Assembly: GCA_963775625.1 (NCBI GenBank)
Contig: CAVZJM010000009.1
Span: forward strand, 1 to 64,000
Length of the DNA: 64,000 bases
Reading direction: 5' to 3'
DNA from: JAIBJN01 sp963775625
GTDB taxonomy: Bacteria; Actinomycetota; Thermoleophilia; Gaiellales; Gaiellaceae
The notes under the pieces were generated by a model that did not search any database, was not told the origin of the DNA, and saw only the letters and a program-made list of their open reading frames with translations. Positions 48,714-57,385 of the stretch are shown here, in pieces. How positions within the stretch are numbered: position 1 is the stretch's first letter; the number at the start of each line of letters is the position of its first letter. The position numbers and the translations under genes were made by a program.

Positions 48714-50242
48714 TACGCGAGTACCCCGGCCTCCTCGTGGACGGCGAAGTTCTGCCTGAACTCCTCGATCTGCGCCCGGGCCGCGGCCTGCGCCTCATCC
48801 GGCAAGTCCCCGGTCTCGCGAATCCCCGCGTAGACCGCTCCCTCCGTCCGCAGGTACTCCCTCAGCTCCTCCTGGAAGCGCGGCACCTGGTCCGTCGGAA
48901 TGTCGTCGAGGAGGCCCTGGATGCCGGCGAAGATCGCGATCACCTGCTCCTCGAGCGGCCACGGCCGGTACTGCGGCTGGTTGAGCGTCGCCACCATGCG
49001 CTCGCCGCGGGCGAGCGTCCGCTGCGTCTGCGGGTCGAGCTCCGAGCCGAACTGGGCGAACGCCTCCAGCTCACGGTACTGCGCGAGATCGAGACGCAGG
49101 CGGCCGGCGACCTTCTTCATCGCCTTCGTCTGGGCGTTCCCGCCCACGCGGCTCACCGAGATGCCGACGTTGATCGCCGGGCGCACGCCCGAGAAGAAGA
49201 GGTCGGACTCGAGGAAGATCTGACCGTCCGTGATCGAGATGACGTTGGTAGGGATGTAGGCGGCGACGTCGCCGGCCTGCGTCTCGATCACCGGCAGGGC
49301 CGTCAGCGAGCCCGCGCCCAGCTCGTCCGAGAGCTTGCAGGCGCGCTCGAGCAGGCGGGAGTGCAGGTAGAAGACGTCGCCCGGGAAGGCCTCGCGGCCG
49401 GGCGGCCGGCGCAGGAGGAGCGACATCTGCCGGTAGGCGTCCGCGTGCTTGGAGAGGTCGTCGTACATGCAGACCGCGTGCCTGCCGTTGTAGAGGAAGT
49501 GCTCGCCCATCGCGCAGCCTGCGTAGGGCGCCATCCACTTGATCGGCGCCGCCTCGCTCGCCGAGGCCGTGACGATGATCGTGTAGTCCATCGCCCCCGC
49601 CTCCTTGAGGCGCTCGTACACCTGCGCGACCGTCGAGGCCTTCTGCCCGATGGCGACGTAGATGCAGATCATGTCCTGCCCACGCTGGTTCAGGATCGTG
49701 TCGACGAGGATCGCCGTCTTGCCGGTCGAGCGGTCGCCGATGACCAGCTCGCGCTGGCCGCGGCCGATCGGGATCATCGAGTCGATCGCCTTGATGCCGG
49801 TCTGGAGCGGCTCGCTCACCGGCTGGCGGTTGACGACGCCCGGCGCCTTGAACTCGAGCAGGCGGCTCTCGGAGGCCTGCAGCGGGCCCTGGCCGTCGAG
49901 GGGGATCCCGAGCGGGTTGACGATGCGCCCGACCAGCTCGTCGCCGACGGGCACGCTCATGACGTTGCCGGTCCGCTTCACGGTCTCGCCCTCGGCGACC
50001 TTGTCCCAATCGCCGAATAGCGCGACTCCGACGTTGTCCTCCTCGAGGTTCAGCGCGATGCCGGTGACGCCGTGCTCGAGCTCGACCATCTCCATCGCCA
50101 TGCAGCTCTCCAGCCCGTAGACGCGCGCGATGCCGTCGCCGATCTGGAGGACGGTGCCGACCTCGGCGAGGTCGGTCTCGACGTCGTAGGCCTCGATGCG
50201 CTGCTTGAGGATCGAGGTGATCTCTTCGGGGCGTAGCTTCAC
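48713..50242 (-). CDS. atpA: ATP synthase F1 subunit alpha
   Basis: 509 aa. P-loop GDRSTGKTAILVDTIL, arginine-finger region VGISVSRVGGNAQTKAMKKVAG, and N-terminal crown. It binds nucleotide but is non-catalytic. It lies 8 bp after atpH and overlaps atpG by one base. Confidence 0.97.
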   Translation of the reverse strand: MKLRPEEITSILKQRIEAYDVETDLAEVGTVLQIGDGIARVYGLESCMAMEMVELEHGVTGIALNLEEDNVGVALFGDWDKVAEGETVKRTGNVMSVPVGDELVGRIVNPLGIPLDGQGPLQASESRLLEFKAPGVVNRQPVSEPLQTGIKAIDSMIPIGRGQRELVIGDRSTGKTAILVDTILNQRGQDMICIYVAIGQKASTVAQVYERLKEAGAMDYTIIVTASASEAAPIKWMAPYAGCAMGEHFLYNGRHAVCMYDDLSKHADAYRQMSLLLRRPPGREAFPGDVFYLHSRLLERACKLSDELGAGSLTALPVIETQAGDVAAYIPTNVISITDGQIFLESDLFFSGVRPAINVGISVSRVGGNAQTKAMKKVAGRLRLDLAQYRELEAFAQFGSELDPQTQRTLARGERMVATLNQPQYRPWPLEEQVIAIFAGIQGLLDDIPTDQVPRFQEELREYLRTEGAVYAGIRETGDLPDEAQAAARAQIEEFRQNFAVHEEAGVLA

Positions 50243-50249
50243 GTGACTC

Positions 50250-50783
50250 TCAGCTCCTTGCTGTCAGTTCCTGGCGTAGCTGGTCCAGCCGACCGCGCAC
50301 GCTCGCGTCGAGGCGCTGCGAGCCGGCCTGGATGACGATGCCGCCGATCAGGTCGGGGTCGACGCTCCTGGTGGCCTCGACCTTGCGGCCGGAGGTCTTC
50401 TCGATCTGGCCGACCACCTTGGCGGCCTCCTTGTCGGAGAGCTCGACGGCGGTCGTCAGCTCGAGCTCGAGCACGCGCTCGGCGTGGGCGATCAGCCGCT
50501 CGAGCTCGCCCTGCATCTCCTCGACCTCGGCGATGCGGCCCTTCTCGGCGAGCAGGAGGAGGAAGTTGCGGACGAGCGGCTCCGCGTCCTCGAGCGCGGC
50601 GGCGAGCGCATCGCGCTTCACGTGCGGCTCGATCTGCGGGTTGCGGAGGAGCGAGCGCAGCTCGTCGGAGGCGCCGACGGCGGCGACGAACTCGCCCAGC
50701 TCCTCGCGGACCACTTCGACCTTCTTCTGGTCGCGGGCGGCCTCGAGGAGCGCCTCGGCGTACACGCGATGTGCAACGGCCAA
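50250..50783 (-). CDS. atpH: ATP synthase F1 subunit delta
   Basis: About 177 aa. Start TTG 50783 with AGGAGG seven bases upstream (LAVAHRVYAEALLEAARDQ). C-terminal motif DPDLIGGIVIQAGSQRLDASVRGRLDQLRQEL is typical. It connects the peripheral stalk to F1. Upstream in-frame codons lie inside atpF and are antisense-like, so they are rejected. Confidence 0.93.
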   Translation of the reverse strand: MAVAHRVYAEALLEAARDQKKVEVVREELGEFVAAVGASDELRSLLRNPQIEPHVKRDALAAALEDAEPLVRNFLLLLAEKGRIAEVEEMQGELERLIAHAERVLELELTTAVELSDKEAAKVVGQIEKTSGRKVEATRSVDPDLIGGIVIQAGSQRLDASVRGRLDQLRQELTARS

Positions 50784-50794
50784 TCCAGCGCCTC

Positions 50795-51370
50795 CTAGTT
50801 CTCGCTCGCGATCTGCTTCACGTCGACCTCGGCGATCGTCTCGTCGATCAGGCGGCGCTGGTCCTTCGCGTCCAGGACCTTGCCGGTGACCTTCTCGGAC
50901 GCGAGGAGCGTCAGCTCCACGACGTCGCGGCGAATCTGCTCCCGCAGCCGGGCGTTCTCCGCCTCGAGCTCCTCGCGGTTCTTCTCCAGCCGCTCCTTCA
51001 GGTCGGTGTCGGCCTGCTCGCGCGCCTGCTCGAGCTGGCGCTGGGCCTGGCGGCGCGACTCCTCGAGGATGCGCTCGCGGTCGGCCAGGGCCTCCTCGCG
51101 CTCGCGCTTGACGAGCTCGCGGAGCTCGCGGGCCTCCTCGCGCGCCTTGTCCGCCTCGTCCAGGGCCTCGCGGATCCGGTCGCGCCGCTGGTCGATCATT
51201 CCCTGGATGCGGCCGAAGGCGAAGCGCCGGAGCACCCAGAGGACGATCAGGAACGTGAGGATCGTCCAGACCATCAGGCCCGGGACGACGTCGATCAGCG
51301 ATCCCTCCTCCTCTGCCGTGGTGGTCGTCTCCTGGGCGAAGACGAACGCCTGGAGCAGGTGGTCGTTCAT
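50795..51370 (-). CDS. atpF: ATP synthase Fo subunit b
   Basis: 191 aa from ATG 51370 (MNDHLLQAFVFAQETTTTAEEEGSLID). One membrane helix (VVPGLMVWTILTFLIVLWVL), then a long charged coiled coil (EEARELRELVKREREEALADRERI). It overlaps the atpE stop by four bases. A longer open frame exists, but the extra part reads through atpE. Confidence 0.93.
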   Translation of the reverse strand: MNDHLLQAFVFAQETTTTAEEEGSLIDVVPGLMVWTILTFLIVLWVLRRFAFGRIQGMIDQRRDRIREALDEADKAREEARELRELVKREREEALADRERILEESRRQAQRQLEQAREQADTDLKERLEKNREELEAENARLREQIRRDVVELTLLASEKVTGKVLDAKDQRRLIDETIAEVDVKQIASEN

Positions 51371-51636
51371 GGGCTGACGAGCACGAAGGCGAGCAACCCG
51401 CCGAGCAGCGCGTAGAAGACGACGGCCTCCGTGAGCGCAAAGCCGAGCCACTGGATGCCGGTCAGCTCAGCGCGGAGCTCGGGCTGCCGGGCGACCGCCT
51501 GGATCATGGAGCCGAAGATCGTGCCGATGCCGATGCCGGCGCCCACGGCACCGAGCCCGACCCCCACGCCGAAGGCGATCGCCTGGCCGAGCGCGACGAG
51601 GCCGTCGTCCGTGGTCTGTGCGAGCAAGATGTCCAC
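51367..51636 (-). CDS. atpE: ATP synthase Fo subunit c
   Basis: 89 aa, two membrane helices joined by the polar loop ARQPELRAELTG. The ion-binding carboxylate is the Glu in FALTEAVVFYAL. The residues that mark sodium-type rings (Gln in helix 1 and Ser/Thr after the Glu) are not seen, so proton coupling is likely. The N-terminal nine residues precede helix 1. Confidence 0.96.
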   Translation of the reverse strand: MDILLAQTTDDGLVALGQAIAFGVGVGLGAVGAGIGIGTIFGSMIQAVARQPELRAELTGIQWLGFALTEAVVFYALLGGLLAFVLVSP

Positions 51637-51648
51637 TGTTCCTCCTCC

Positions 51649-52479
51649 TTAGTGTTCCGGTTCGATGGCCGCGCCGATGTAGATGGCCGACAGGAGCGCG
51701 AAGACGAAGGCCTGGATCGTCACGACGATGCCGACCTCGAAGAGGTAGATGGCGGTGCCGATGATCAGCGAGAACGGAACCAGCCACCAGGCCGAGAAGA
51801 TGAAGATGAGGCCGAGCATGACGAGGATCAGCATGTGGCCCGCGAGCATGTTGGCGAAGAGCCGCACGGAGAGCGAGATCAACCGCATGAACTGCGAGAT
51901 CACCTCGAGCGGGACGATCAGGACGAGCAGCGGCTTGGGCGCCCCCTCCGGGATCCAGCTCTTGAAGTAGCGGCGCACCCCGTTGTAGCGGATGCCCTCG
52001 AAGTGGGTGGCGCCGAACGTGATGAGCGCGAGGGCGAGCGTGACGCTCAGGTTGGCCGTCGCCGCGTAGATGCCCCAGGTCGGCAGCTCGACGCCGAAGA
52101 AGTCGAACTTCTCGTCCGAGAGCGGCAGCGGGATGAAGCCGACGATGTTCAGGATCCAGATGAAGAGGAAGAGCGACGCGACGTACGGAAACCAGAGGCG
52201 GAGCGCCTTCGAGGGGATGCTCGACTCGGCGATCTGCTCCTGGACGGCCTCGTAGATGGCCTCGCCGGTCGTCTGCCGGCGGTCGGGCCGGAGCGAGAGG
52301 CCGAAGCGCATCAGCCAGATCCCGAGCAGGATCGTGAGGAGCCCGCCCAGCCAGAGGTATGCGACCGCCTTGTTGACGGAGAGGTCGAGCGGCCCGATGT
52401 GGATCGGGATCCACTCCTGGAGGACGAACTCGTGCTGCGGGTCGAAATCGCCCTCGGAGGCGGCGAGCAGGAGGCTCAT
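51649..52479 (-). CDS. atpB: ATP synthase Fo subunit a
   Basis: 276 aa with about six membrane segments. The essential arginine is in LISLSVRLFANMLAGHMLI; the last segments include VVTIQAFVFALLSAIYIGAAIEPEH. The start overlaps the atpI-like stop by four bases. Confidence 0.95.
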   Translation of the reverse strand: MSLLLAASEGDFDPQHEFVLQEWIPIHIGPLDLSVNKAVAYLWLGGLLTILLGIWLMRFGLSLRPDRRQTTGEAIYEAVQEQIAESSIPSKALRLWFPYVASLFLFIWILNIVGFIPLPLSDEKFDFFGVELPTWGIYAATANLSVTLALALITFGATHFEGIRYNGVRRYFKSWIPEGAPKPLLVLIVPLEVISQFMRLISLSVRLFANMLAGHMLILVMLGLIFIFSAWWLVPFSLIIGTAIYLFEVGIVVTIQAFVFALLSAIYIGAAIEPEH

Positions 52480-52871
52480 CGCCGTGGGCTCCCCGAGAAG
52501 TAGATGGCGAGGCTCGCGACCAGCTCGGCGCTGTACGCGGCGGCGTAGGTGAGCGCGCCCGCGAGGGCGAGCGATGGGTTCGCCACCGCGACGGCGAGCA
52601 GGATCAGGACGAGCGCGATCCCGCGACCCATCATCCCGAAGGCTGCGACCCCGGAGCCGCGGAGCGTCGGCTCGCCGATCCCGGCCCGGTTGAGCAGGAG
52701 CCCGACGAGCTGGCTACCGGCCCAGAGGAGCGCGCCGAGCGCCCAGCCGCGCACGTCCCAGCCGGCGAGGAGGAAGATCGGGAGAGCGAGTGCGACAACG
52801 CCGCCGCCCACGAGGACGGGCATGCGCCGGTCCGGCATGGGACGCGGCGTGAGCAGCGCCCCGGGAGTCAC
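52476..52871 (-). CDS. AtpI-like small membrane protein of the ATP synthase operon
   Basis: 131 aa (or 120 from an internal ATG). Four hydrophobic segments (VLVGGGVVALALPIFLLAG, ALGALLWAGSQLVGLLL, MMGRGIALVLILLAVAVA, LALAGALTYAAAYSAELVASLAIYF). AtpI proteins help assemble c-rings or move magnesium; sequence conservation is low, so the call rests mostly on its place before atpB and on its membrane pattern. Confidence 0.7.
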   Translation of the reverse strand: MTPGALLTPRPMPDRRMPVLVGGGVVALALPIFLLAGWDVRGWALGALLWAGSQLVGLLLNRAGIGEPTLRGSGVAAFGMMGRGIALVLILLAVAVANPSLALAGALTYAAAYSAELVASLAIYFSGSPRR

Positions 52872-52969
52872 GGGGCGTCCGAGCGACGGACGGAGGCGGC
52901 CACGACGGCATGCATCTTATTCACCCGCAGCCTATCAGTCCGTCGCCTGGGCTCGTAACAGCGATTTAG

Positions 52970-52990
52970 CCTATTTTGAGCCGTTTTGAG
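52970..52990. repeat. Ten-base tandem repeats before the atp operon
   Basis: On the minus strand CTCAAAACGG is followed at once by CTCAAAATAGG and then a weaker CTAAATCG, one helical turn apart. This A/T-bearing stretch stands about 100 bp upstream of the atpI-like start and directly downstream of the decarboxylase gene. It could be a binding array for a regulator of the ATP synthase operon. Speculative. Confidence 0.35.
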
Positions 52991-52991
52991 G

Positions 52992-54404
52992 CTACTTTGT
53001 GCGGGCCAGGAGGCGGGCGGCCACCTCGAGCACGACCTCGACGAAGAAGTCGATGTCACCCTCCTGCGTCCGCCAGTTGACGATCGCGGGGCGGAAGGCG
53101 ACCCTGCCGCCGAAGGTCGTCGTCCCGACGTACACGCGTCCGTCGGCCAGCACCTCCTCTCCCAGGCGGGCGTTCAAGGCGTCCAGCTCCGCCTCCGGCA
53201 CGCCAGCCGGCCGGTAGCGGAAGCACACGATGTTGAGCGGGACGTCCGCGAGCCGCTCGAGCTCCGGCGCTGCGTCCACGAGGCCGGCGAGGCGCTGCGC
53301 GAGGTCGAGGTGGCGCTCGACCATCTCCCGGTAGCCGGACCGGCCCCAGGCCCGGAGCGCCGACCAGACCGCCAGCGAGCGGGCCCGCTGGGAAGACTCC
53401 GGCGTCAGGTAGCCGTAGGTCGGCTCGGGCTCCTCGTCCGGCAGGTAGGCGGCCGCGAGCGAGAAGACCTTGGCGAGCAGGGCCGGCTCCCGGACGAAGG
53501 CGAAGCCGCAGTCGTAGGGGACGTTGAGCCACTTGTGGCCGTCGGCGATCACGGAGTGCGCGCGCTCCACCCCCTCCGCCAGAGGCGCCGAGCGCGGCGA
53601 GACGCGGGCAAAGAGGCCGAAGGCGCCGTCCACGTGCAGCCAGGCGCCGTGCTCCTCGGCGAGATCCGCAAGAGCTGCGATCGGGTCGAACCCGCCCGCG
53701 TTCACCTCGCCGGCGTTGCCGACGACGATCGCCGGCGCGCCGCCGAGCTCTCGGAGCGCCCGCTCGAGGGCCGGCAGGTCGATCCGCCCCACGTCGTCGC
53801 GAGAGAACGTCTCGACCGTGGCCCGGCCGATCCCCAGCATCGAAAGCGCCTTCAGGGCACTCGTGTGGATCACGCCGCTCGAGAGCACGGGCACTGCCGG
53901 CATGCCGGCCATCCCGTCCGCGCCGATGTCGCGTCCGTGCCGCTCGCCCCACCACTGCCGCGCGGCCGCCAGGCCCATGAGGTTCGCCGTCGTGGCGCCG
54001 GTCGTGAGCGCCCCGCCCCACGCGGCCGGGAGCTCGAAGAGCTCCTTCAACCAGTCGAGCGACACCGTCTCGAGCCGCGTGGCCAGCGGAGACCCCACCC
54101 AGCTGAACGCGTTCTGGTCGAGCGCGGTCGTCAGCCAGTCGGCGCCCAGAGCGGCCGGTGTCACCCCGCCCGTGACGAAGTGGAAGAAGCGCGGGCCCGA
54201 CGAGGCGGTCGCAGCGTCGAGACCGCCTACGAGCTCCTCCAGCGCCGCGACGGCGCCGGAGCCGTGCTCGGGCAGCGGGCCGCCGAAGCCGCGCGCGACG
54301 TCCTCGGCATCCTGCGGCAGCACCTGGCGCTCGTCGAGGGCGGCAAGCCAGGCGGAGGCCCGCTCGAACGCGAGCCGGGCCGCCGCCGCGGTCTCGTCGG
54401 TCAC
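52992..54404 (-). CDS. PLP-dependent decarboxylase (group II, aromatic-L-amino-acid type)
   Basis: 470 aa from GTG 54404, overlapping the upp stop as GTGA. PLP lysine in IADGHKWLNVPYDCGFAFV, with the upstream Asp in WLHVDGAFGLFARVSP. Family motifs TSGATTAN-like LTTGATTANLMGLAAARQWW and YGYLTPESSQRARSLAVWSALRAWG. The substrate could be tyrosine, tryptophan, DOPA or glutamate-like; not predictable. It is placed between upp and the atp operon, where most relatives have no such gene. Confidence 0.88.
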   Translation of the reverse strand: MTDETAAAARLAFERASAWLAALDERQVLPQDAEDVARGFGGPLPEHGSGAVAALEELVGGLDAATASSGPRFFHFVTGGVTPAALGADWLTTALDQNAFSWVGSPLATRLETVSLDWLKELFELPAAWGGALTTGATTANLMGLAAARQWWGERHGRDIGADGMAGMPAVPVLSSGVIHTSALKALSMLGIGRATVETFSRDDVGRIDLPALERALRELGGAPAIVVGNAGEVNAGGFDPIAALADLAEEHGAWLHVDGAFGLFARVSPRSAPLAEGVERAHSVIADGHKWLNVPYDCGFAFVREPALLAKVFSLAAAYLPDEEPEPTYGYLTPESSQRARSLAVWSALRAWGRSGYREMVERHLDLAQRLAGLVDAAPELERLADVPLNIVCFRYRPAGVPEAELDALNARLGEEVLADGRVYVGTTTFGGRVAFRPAIVNWRTQEGDIDFFVEVVLEVAARLLARTK

Positions 54405-55042
54405 TTGGTGCCGTACAGGCGGTCGCCTGCGTCGCCGAGGCCCGGGACGATGTACCCGCGTTCGTCGAGCTTTCGGTCGATCGAGGCGACCACGACGTGG
54501 ACGTCCGGGTGAGCGGCGTGGAGGCGCTCCAGGCCCTCCGGCGCGGCAATGATCGCGATCATCTGCACCGACTGCGCGCCCGCCTTCTTGAGGATCTCCA
54601 CGGCGGCCGCGGTCGAGTTCCCGGTCGCCAGCATCGGGTCGAGGAGGATGACGTCGCGCTCGGCGACGTCGGCCGGGAGCTTGACGTAGTACTCGACCGG
54701 CTCGAGCGTCTCCTCGTTCCGGTAGAGGCCGATGAAGCCGACGCGCGCGGCGGTGAGGAGCGAGAGCACGCCGTCGAGCATCCCGATTCCTGCACGCAGG
54801 ATCGGGACGACTGCGACCTTCTTCCCCGAGATCCGGGGCACCGTCATCCGCTCGAGCGGCGTCGAGATCTCGACCTCTTCGACCGGCAGGTCCTTCGTCA
54901 CCTCGTAGGTCAGGAGGACGGCGAGCTCGTTGACGAGCTGGCGGAAGAACTGGGTCGGCGTCTCCTCGTCCCGCAGCAGCCCCAGCTTGTGCTGCACCAG
55001 GGCGTGGTCGACGACCGTCACCCGTGTCGTGGTGGTGCTCAT
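54401..55042 (-). CDS. upp: Uracil phosphoribosyltransferase
   Basis: 213 aa. It converts uracil and PRPP to UMP. PRPP-binding motif DVILLDPMLATGNSTAAAVEIL, uracil-site segment RAGIGMLDGVLSLLTAARVG, and the C-terminal GYIVPGLGDAGDRLYGT. It overlaps glyA by four bases, conserved glyA-upp order. Confidence 0.96.
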   Translation of the reverse strand: MSTTTTRVTVVDHALVQHKLGLLRDEETPTQFFRQLVNELAVLLTYEVTKDLPVEEVEISTPLERMTVPRISGKKVAVVPILRAGIGMLDGVLSLLTAARVGFIGLYRNEETLEPVEYYVKLPADVAERDVILLDPMLATGNSTAAAVEILKKAGAQSVQMIAIIAAPEGLERLHAAHPDVHVVVASIDRKLDERGYIVPGLGDAGDRLYGTK

Positions 55043-56337
55043 CCCGCGTACTCCGGGTAGCCGCGATACGCCGGGTAGAGCGGGCGCCGCTCGCAGAGGG
55101 CCGCGCTCCTGGCGCGGAGCGCGTCGAGGTCGGCTCCACCGAGCGCTCCCGCGATGATCTCGCCCACCTCGCGCAGATCCGCCTCGTCGAAGCCCCGCAT
55201 GGTCACGGCCGGGGTGCCGAGCCGGATGCCGGAGGCCTCCATGGGCGGCCGCTCGTCGAAGGGCACCGTGTTGCGGTTGGCGGTGATCTGCACCTCGTGC
55301 AGGCGCTCCTCCGCCGCGCGGCCCGTCCAGTCGCTGCGGCGCAGGTCGACCTGGACGAGGTGGGTGTCCGTGCCTCCGGTGAGGAGGTCGAAACCGCCCT
55401 CGACGAGCGAGGCGGCGAGCGCGTCGGCGTTTGCGCGAATCTGGCCCTGGTAGGCGCGGAAGGCGTCGCTGGCCGCGATCTTGAAGCACGTCGCCTTCGC
55501 CGCGATCACGTGCAGCAGCGGGCCGCCCTGCATCCCGGGGAAGACCGCCTTGTCGATCGCTACGGCGTGCTCCTCCTTGCAGAGGATGAAGCCCGCGCGC
55601 GGGCCGGCAAGGGTCTTGTGACTCGTCGAGGTGACGAAGTCGCAGTGCGGCACCGGGCTCGGGTGGAGACCGGCAGCCACGAGCCCAGCGATATGGGCCA
55701 TGTCGCAAAGGAGCAGGGCCCCGACCTCGTCGGCGATCTCGCGGAAGCGCTCGGCCTCGATCGTGCGCGGGTAGGCGGACGCGCCGCAGACGAGCAGCTT
55801 CGGCCGGTGCTCCCGAGCCAGCCGCCGCACCTCGTCGAAGTCGATCAGGCCGGTCTCGCGATCGACCCCGTAGCCGACCACGTCGTAGAGCTTGCCGGAG
55901 AAGTTGACCTTGAGGCCGTGCGTCAGGTGCCCGCCGTGATCGAGCCGCATGGCGAGGATCGTCTCGCCCGGCTGGAGACAGCTGAAGTAGACGGCCATGT
56001 TCGTCTGGGCGCCGGCGTGCGGCTGGACATTGGCGTGCTCCGCGCCGAAGAGCGCCTTCGCCCGGTCGATGGCGAGCTGCTCGATCTCGTCGACGACCTC
56101 GCAGCCGCCGTAGTAGCGGCGGCCCGGGTACCCCTCGGCGTACTTGTTGGTCGGCACGCTTCCCACGGCCTCGAACACCGACGGCCAGGTGAAGTTCTCC
56201 GAGGCGATCAGCTCGATCGTCCCGCGCTGGCGCTCGAGCTCCCGGCCGATCAGCTCGACCAGGTCCGGATCGACGTCCGCGAGCGCGGCCCGCCGCAGCT
56301 CCTCGAGGGTCTCGACCGCAACCGCCATCGGTTTCAC
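55039..56337 (-). CDS. glyA: Serine hydroxymethyltransferase
   Basis: 432 aa PLP enzyme making glycine and methylene-tetrahydrofolate from serine. Motifs: YAEGYPGRRYYGGCEVVDEIE, LDHGGHLTHG, and the PLP lysine in DFVTSTSHKTLAGPRAGFI. The folate product links it to metH in the same window. ATG 56337 (MKPMAVAVETLEELRRAALADVDPDL); an internal GTG also exists. Confidence 0.97.
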   Translation of the reverse strand: MKPMAVAVETLEELRRAALADVDPDLVELIGRELERQRGTIELIASENFTWPSVFEAVGSVPTNKYAEGYPGRRYYGGCEVVDEIEQLAIDRAKALFGAEHANVQPHAGAQTNMAVYFSCLQPGETILAMRLDHGGHLTHGLKVNFSGKLYDVVGYGVDRETGLIDFDEVRRLAREHRPKLLVCGASAYPRTIEAERFREIADEVGALLLCDMAHIAGLVAAGLHPSPVPHCDFVTSTSHKTLAGPRAGFILCKEEHAVAIDKAVFPGMQGGPLLHVIAAKATCFKIAASDAFRAYQGQIRANADALAASLVEGGFDLLTGGTDTHLVQVDLRRSDWTGRAAEERLHEVQITANRNTVPFDERPPMEASGIRLGTPAVTMRGFDEADLREVGEIIAGALGGADLDALRARSAALCERRPLYPAYRGYPEYAG

Positions 56338-56363
56338 TTTACTGCGCGGCCCTGGACGGGCGG

Positions 56364-56678
56364 GTGTCTGCGTGCCATGGTCAGTGCGTGGGGATTGTGG
56401 GGATCCTGGCCCTTGCGGCTCTCGTGGTCGTGCCGCTCCTGCGGGAGTACGCGGACTTTCGCCGCTCGTGGCGGCTCGGCCGGCTGGCAGCGCTCGGGTT
56501 GACCGGGCTCGTCGTTCCCGCAGTGGCGCTCGGGCTCGCCGTCGCGCAGCCGTTCGCGCAGTGGCCGTTCGTGCAGTGGGGCGTGACGGTGGCGGCCGCG
56601 CTGGCCGTCTACTCGCTCGCCGTGCGCGGGGTCGCCGAGGCTATCGAGCCGCAGCGAGCGCCTCAGCAGCCGCGCTGA
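56364..56678 (+). CDS. Hypothetical membrane protein
   Basis: Up to 104 aa (GTG 56364; GTG 56388 is equally likely). Three hydrophobic stretches: IVGILALAALVVVPLL, LAALGLTGLVVPAVALGLAVA and WGVTVAAALAVYSLAV. No family recognised. It is divergent from glyA and its 3' end overlaps the convergent tsaC gene by 38 bp, which is acceptable but lowers confidence. Confidence 0.5.
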   Translation: MSACHGQCVGIVGILALAALVVVPLLREYADFRRSWRLGRLAALGLTGLVVPAVALGLAVAQPFAQWPFVQWGVTVAAALAVYSLAVRGVAEAIEPQRAPQQPR

Positions 56679-57249
56679 GCGCCTCCGCCGCGGGCACGAT
56701 GCCCTCGCGGAGAACGATCGGCTCCGGGCCGGTGAGATCGAGGACCGTCGACGGCGTGCCCGGCAGCTCGCCCTCGTCGACGACGGCGCCGCAGCTCCCC
56801 AGGATCTCCTCGGGGACATCCTCAGGGCGGGCGGGGTCCAGCTCGCCGTGCCGGTTCGCGCTCGTGGCGGCAACCGCGCCGACCCGCAGCACCACTTCGC
56901 GGGCCTGCGGCGGCAGGTCGGGCACGCGGACGCCGATCGTCTCCGGCCTCGTCCCGGTGAGCCAGCGGAAGCGGCGCGCCGGGTTGGCGAGGATCAGCGT
57001 GTAGGGACCGGGAAGGAGCGCGCGCGCGACCACGGCGCCGCGGCCCCGCGCCTCCGGCACGGCGTCGAGGATCGCGTCCAGATCGGCCGCGAGAAGCTGG
57101 ATCGGCATCGTCTCAGGCCGCTGCTTCGCCGCGAAGAGCCGCTGACAGGGACGCTCCCGGTAGGCGTCCGCGCAGAGCCCGTAGACCGTGTCCGTCGGAA
57201 GGACGACGAGCTGCCCAGCGCGCAGCGCAGCGACGGCGTCGCCGCTCAC
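56641..57249 (-). CDS. tsaC: Threonylcarbamoyl-AMP synthase (Sua5/YrdC/YwlC family)
   Basis: About 202 aa from GTG 57249 (VSGDAVAALRAGQLVVLPTDTVYGLCADA). It makes the threonylcarbamoyl-AMP used for the t6A tRNA modification. Motifs: KQRPETMPIQLL, LPGPYTLILANP, IGVRVPDLP, ATSANRHGE. The frame is open to 57336, but the extension is not family-like. No C-terminal Sua5 domain. Conserved position after prmC. Confidence 0.9.
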   Translation of the reverse strand: MSGDAVAALRAGQLVVLPTDTVYGLCADAYRERPCQRLFAAKQRPETMPIQLLAADLDAILDAVPEARGRGAVVARALLPGPYTLILANPARRFRWLTGTRPETIGVRVPDLPPQAREVVLRVGAVAATSANRHGELDPARPEDVPEEILGSCGAVVDEGELPGTPSTVLDLTGPEPIVLREGIVPAAEALSAAAEALAAAR

Positions 57250-57348
57250 GTGTGTCCCCAACGGCTGTGGATCCCGTCGTTCATCGGAGAACAGTGTGCC
57301 CGCGCGTAGAGCCATATCGCGGGAAGAGCTCTCCACAGCACGTCCCCG

Positions 57349-57385
57349 GCGGCCACGCCCGGGGCCTGACCCCGGGCGTGGCCGC
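57349..57385. terminator. Perfect 16-bp hairpin at the prmC stop
   Basis: GCGGCCACGCCCGGGG-cctga-CCCCGGGCGTGGCCGC is a perfect inverted repeat. One base of the prmC stop codon lies in the arm. It is the most stable simple hairpin seen in the window and may end or attenuate transcription between prmC and tsaC. Confidence 0.7.
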
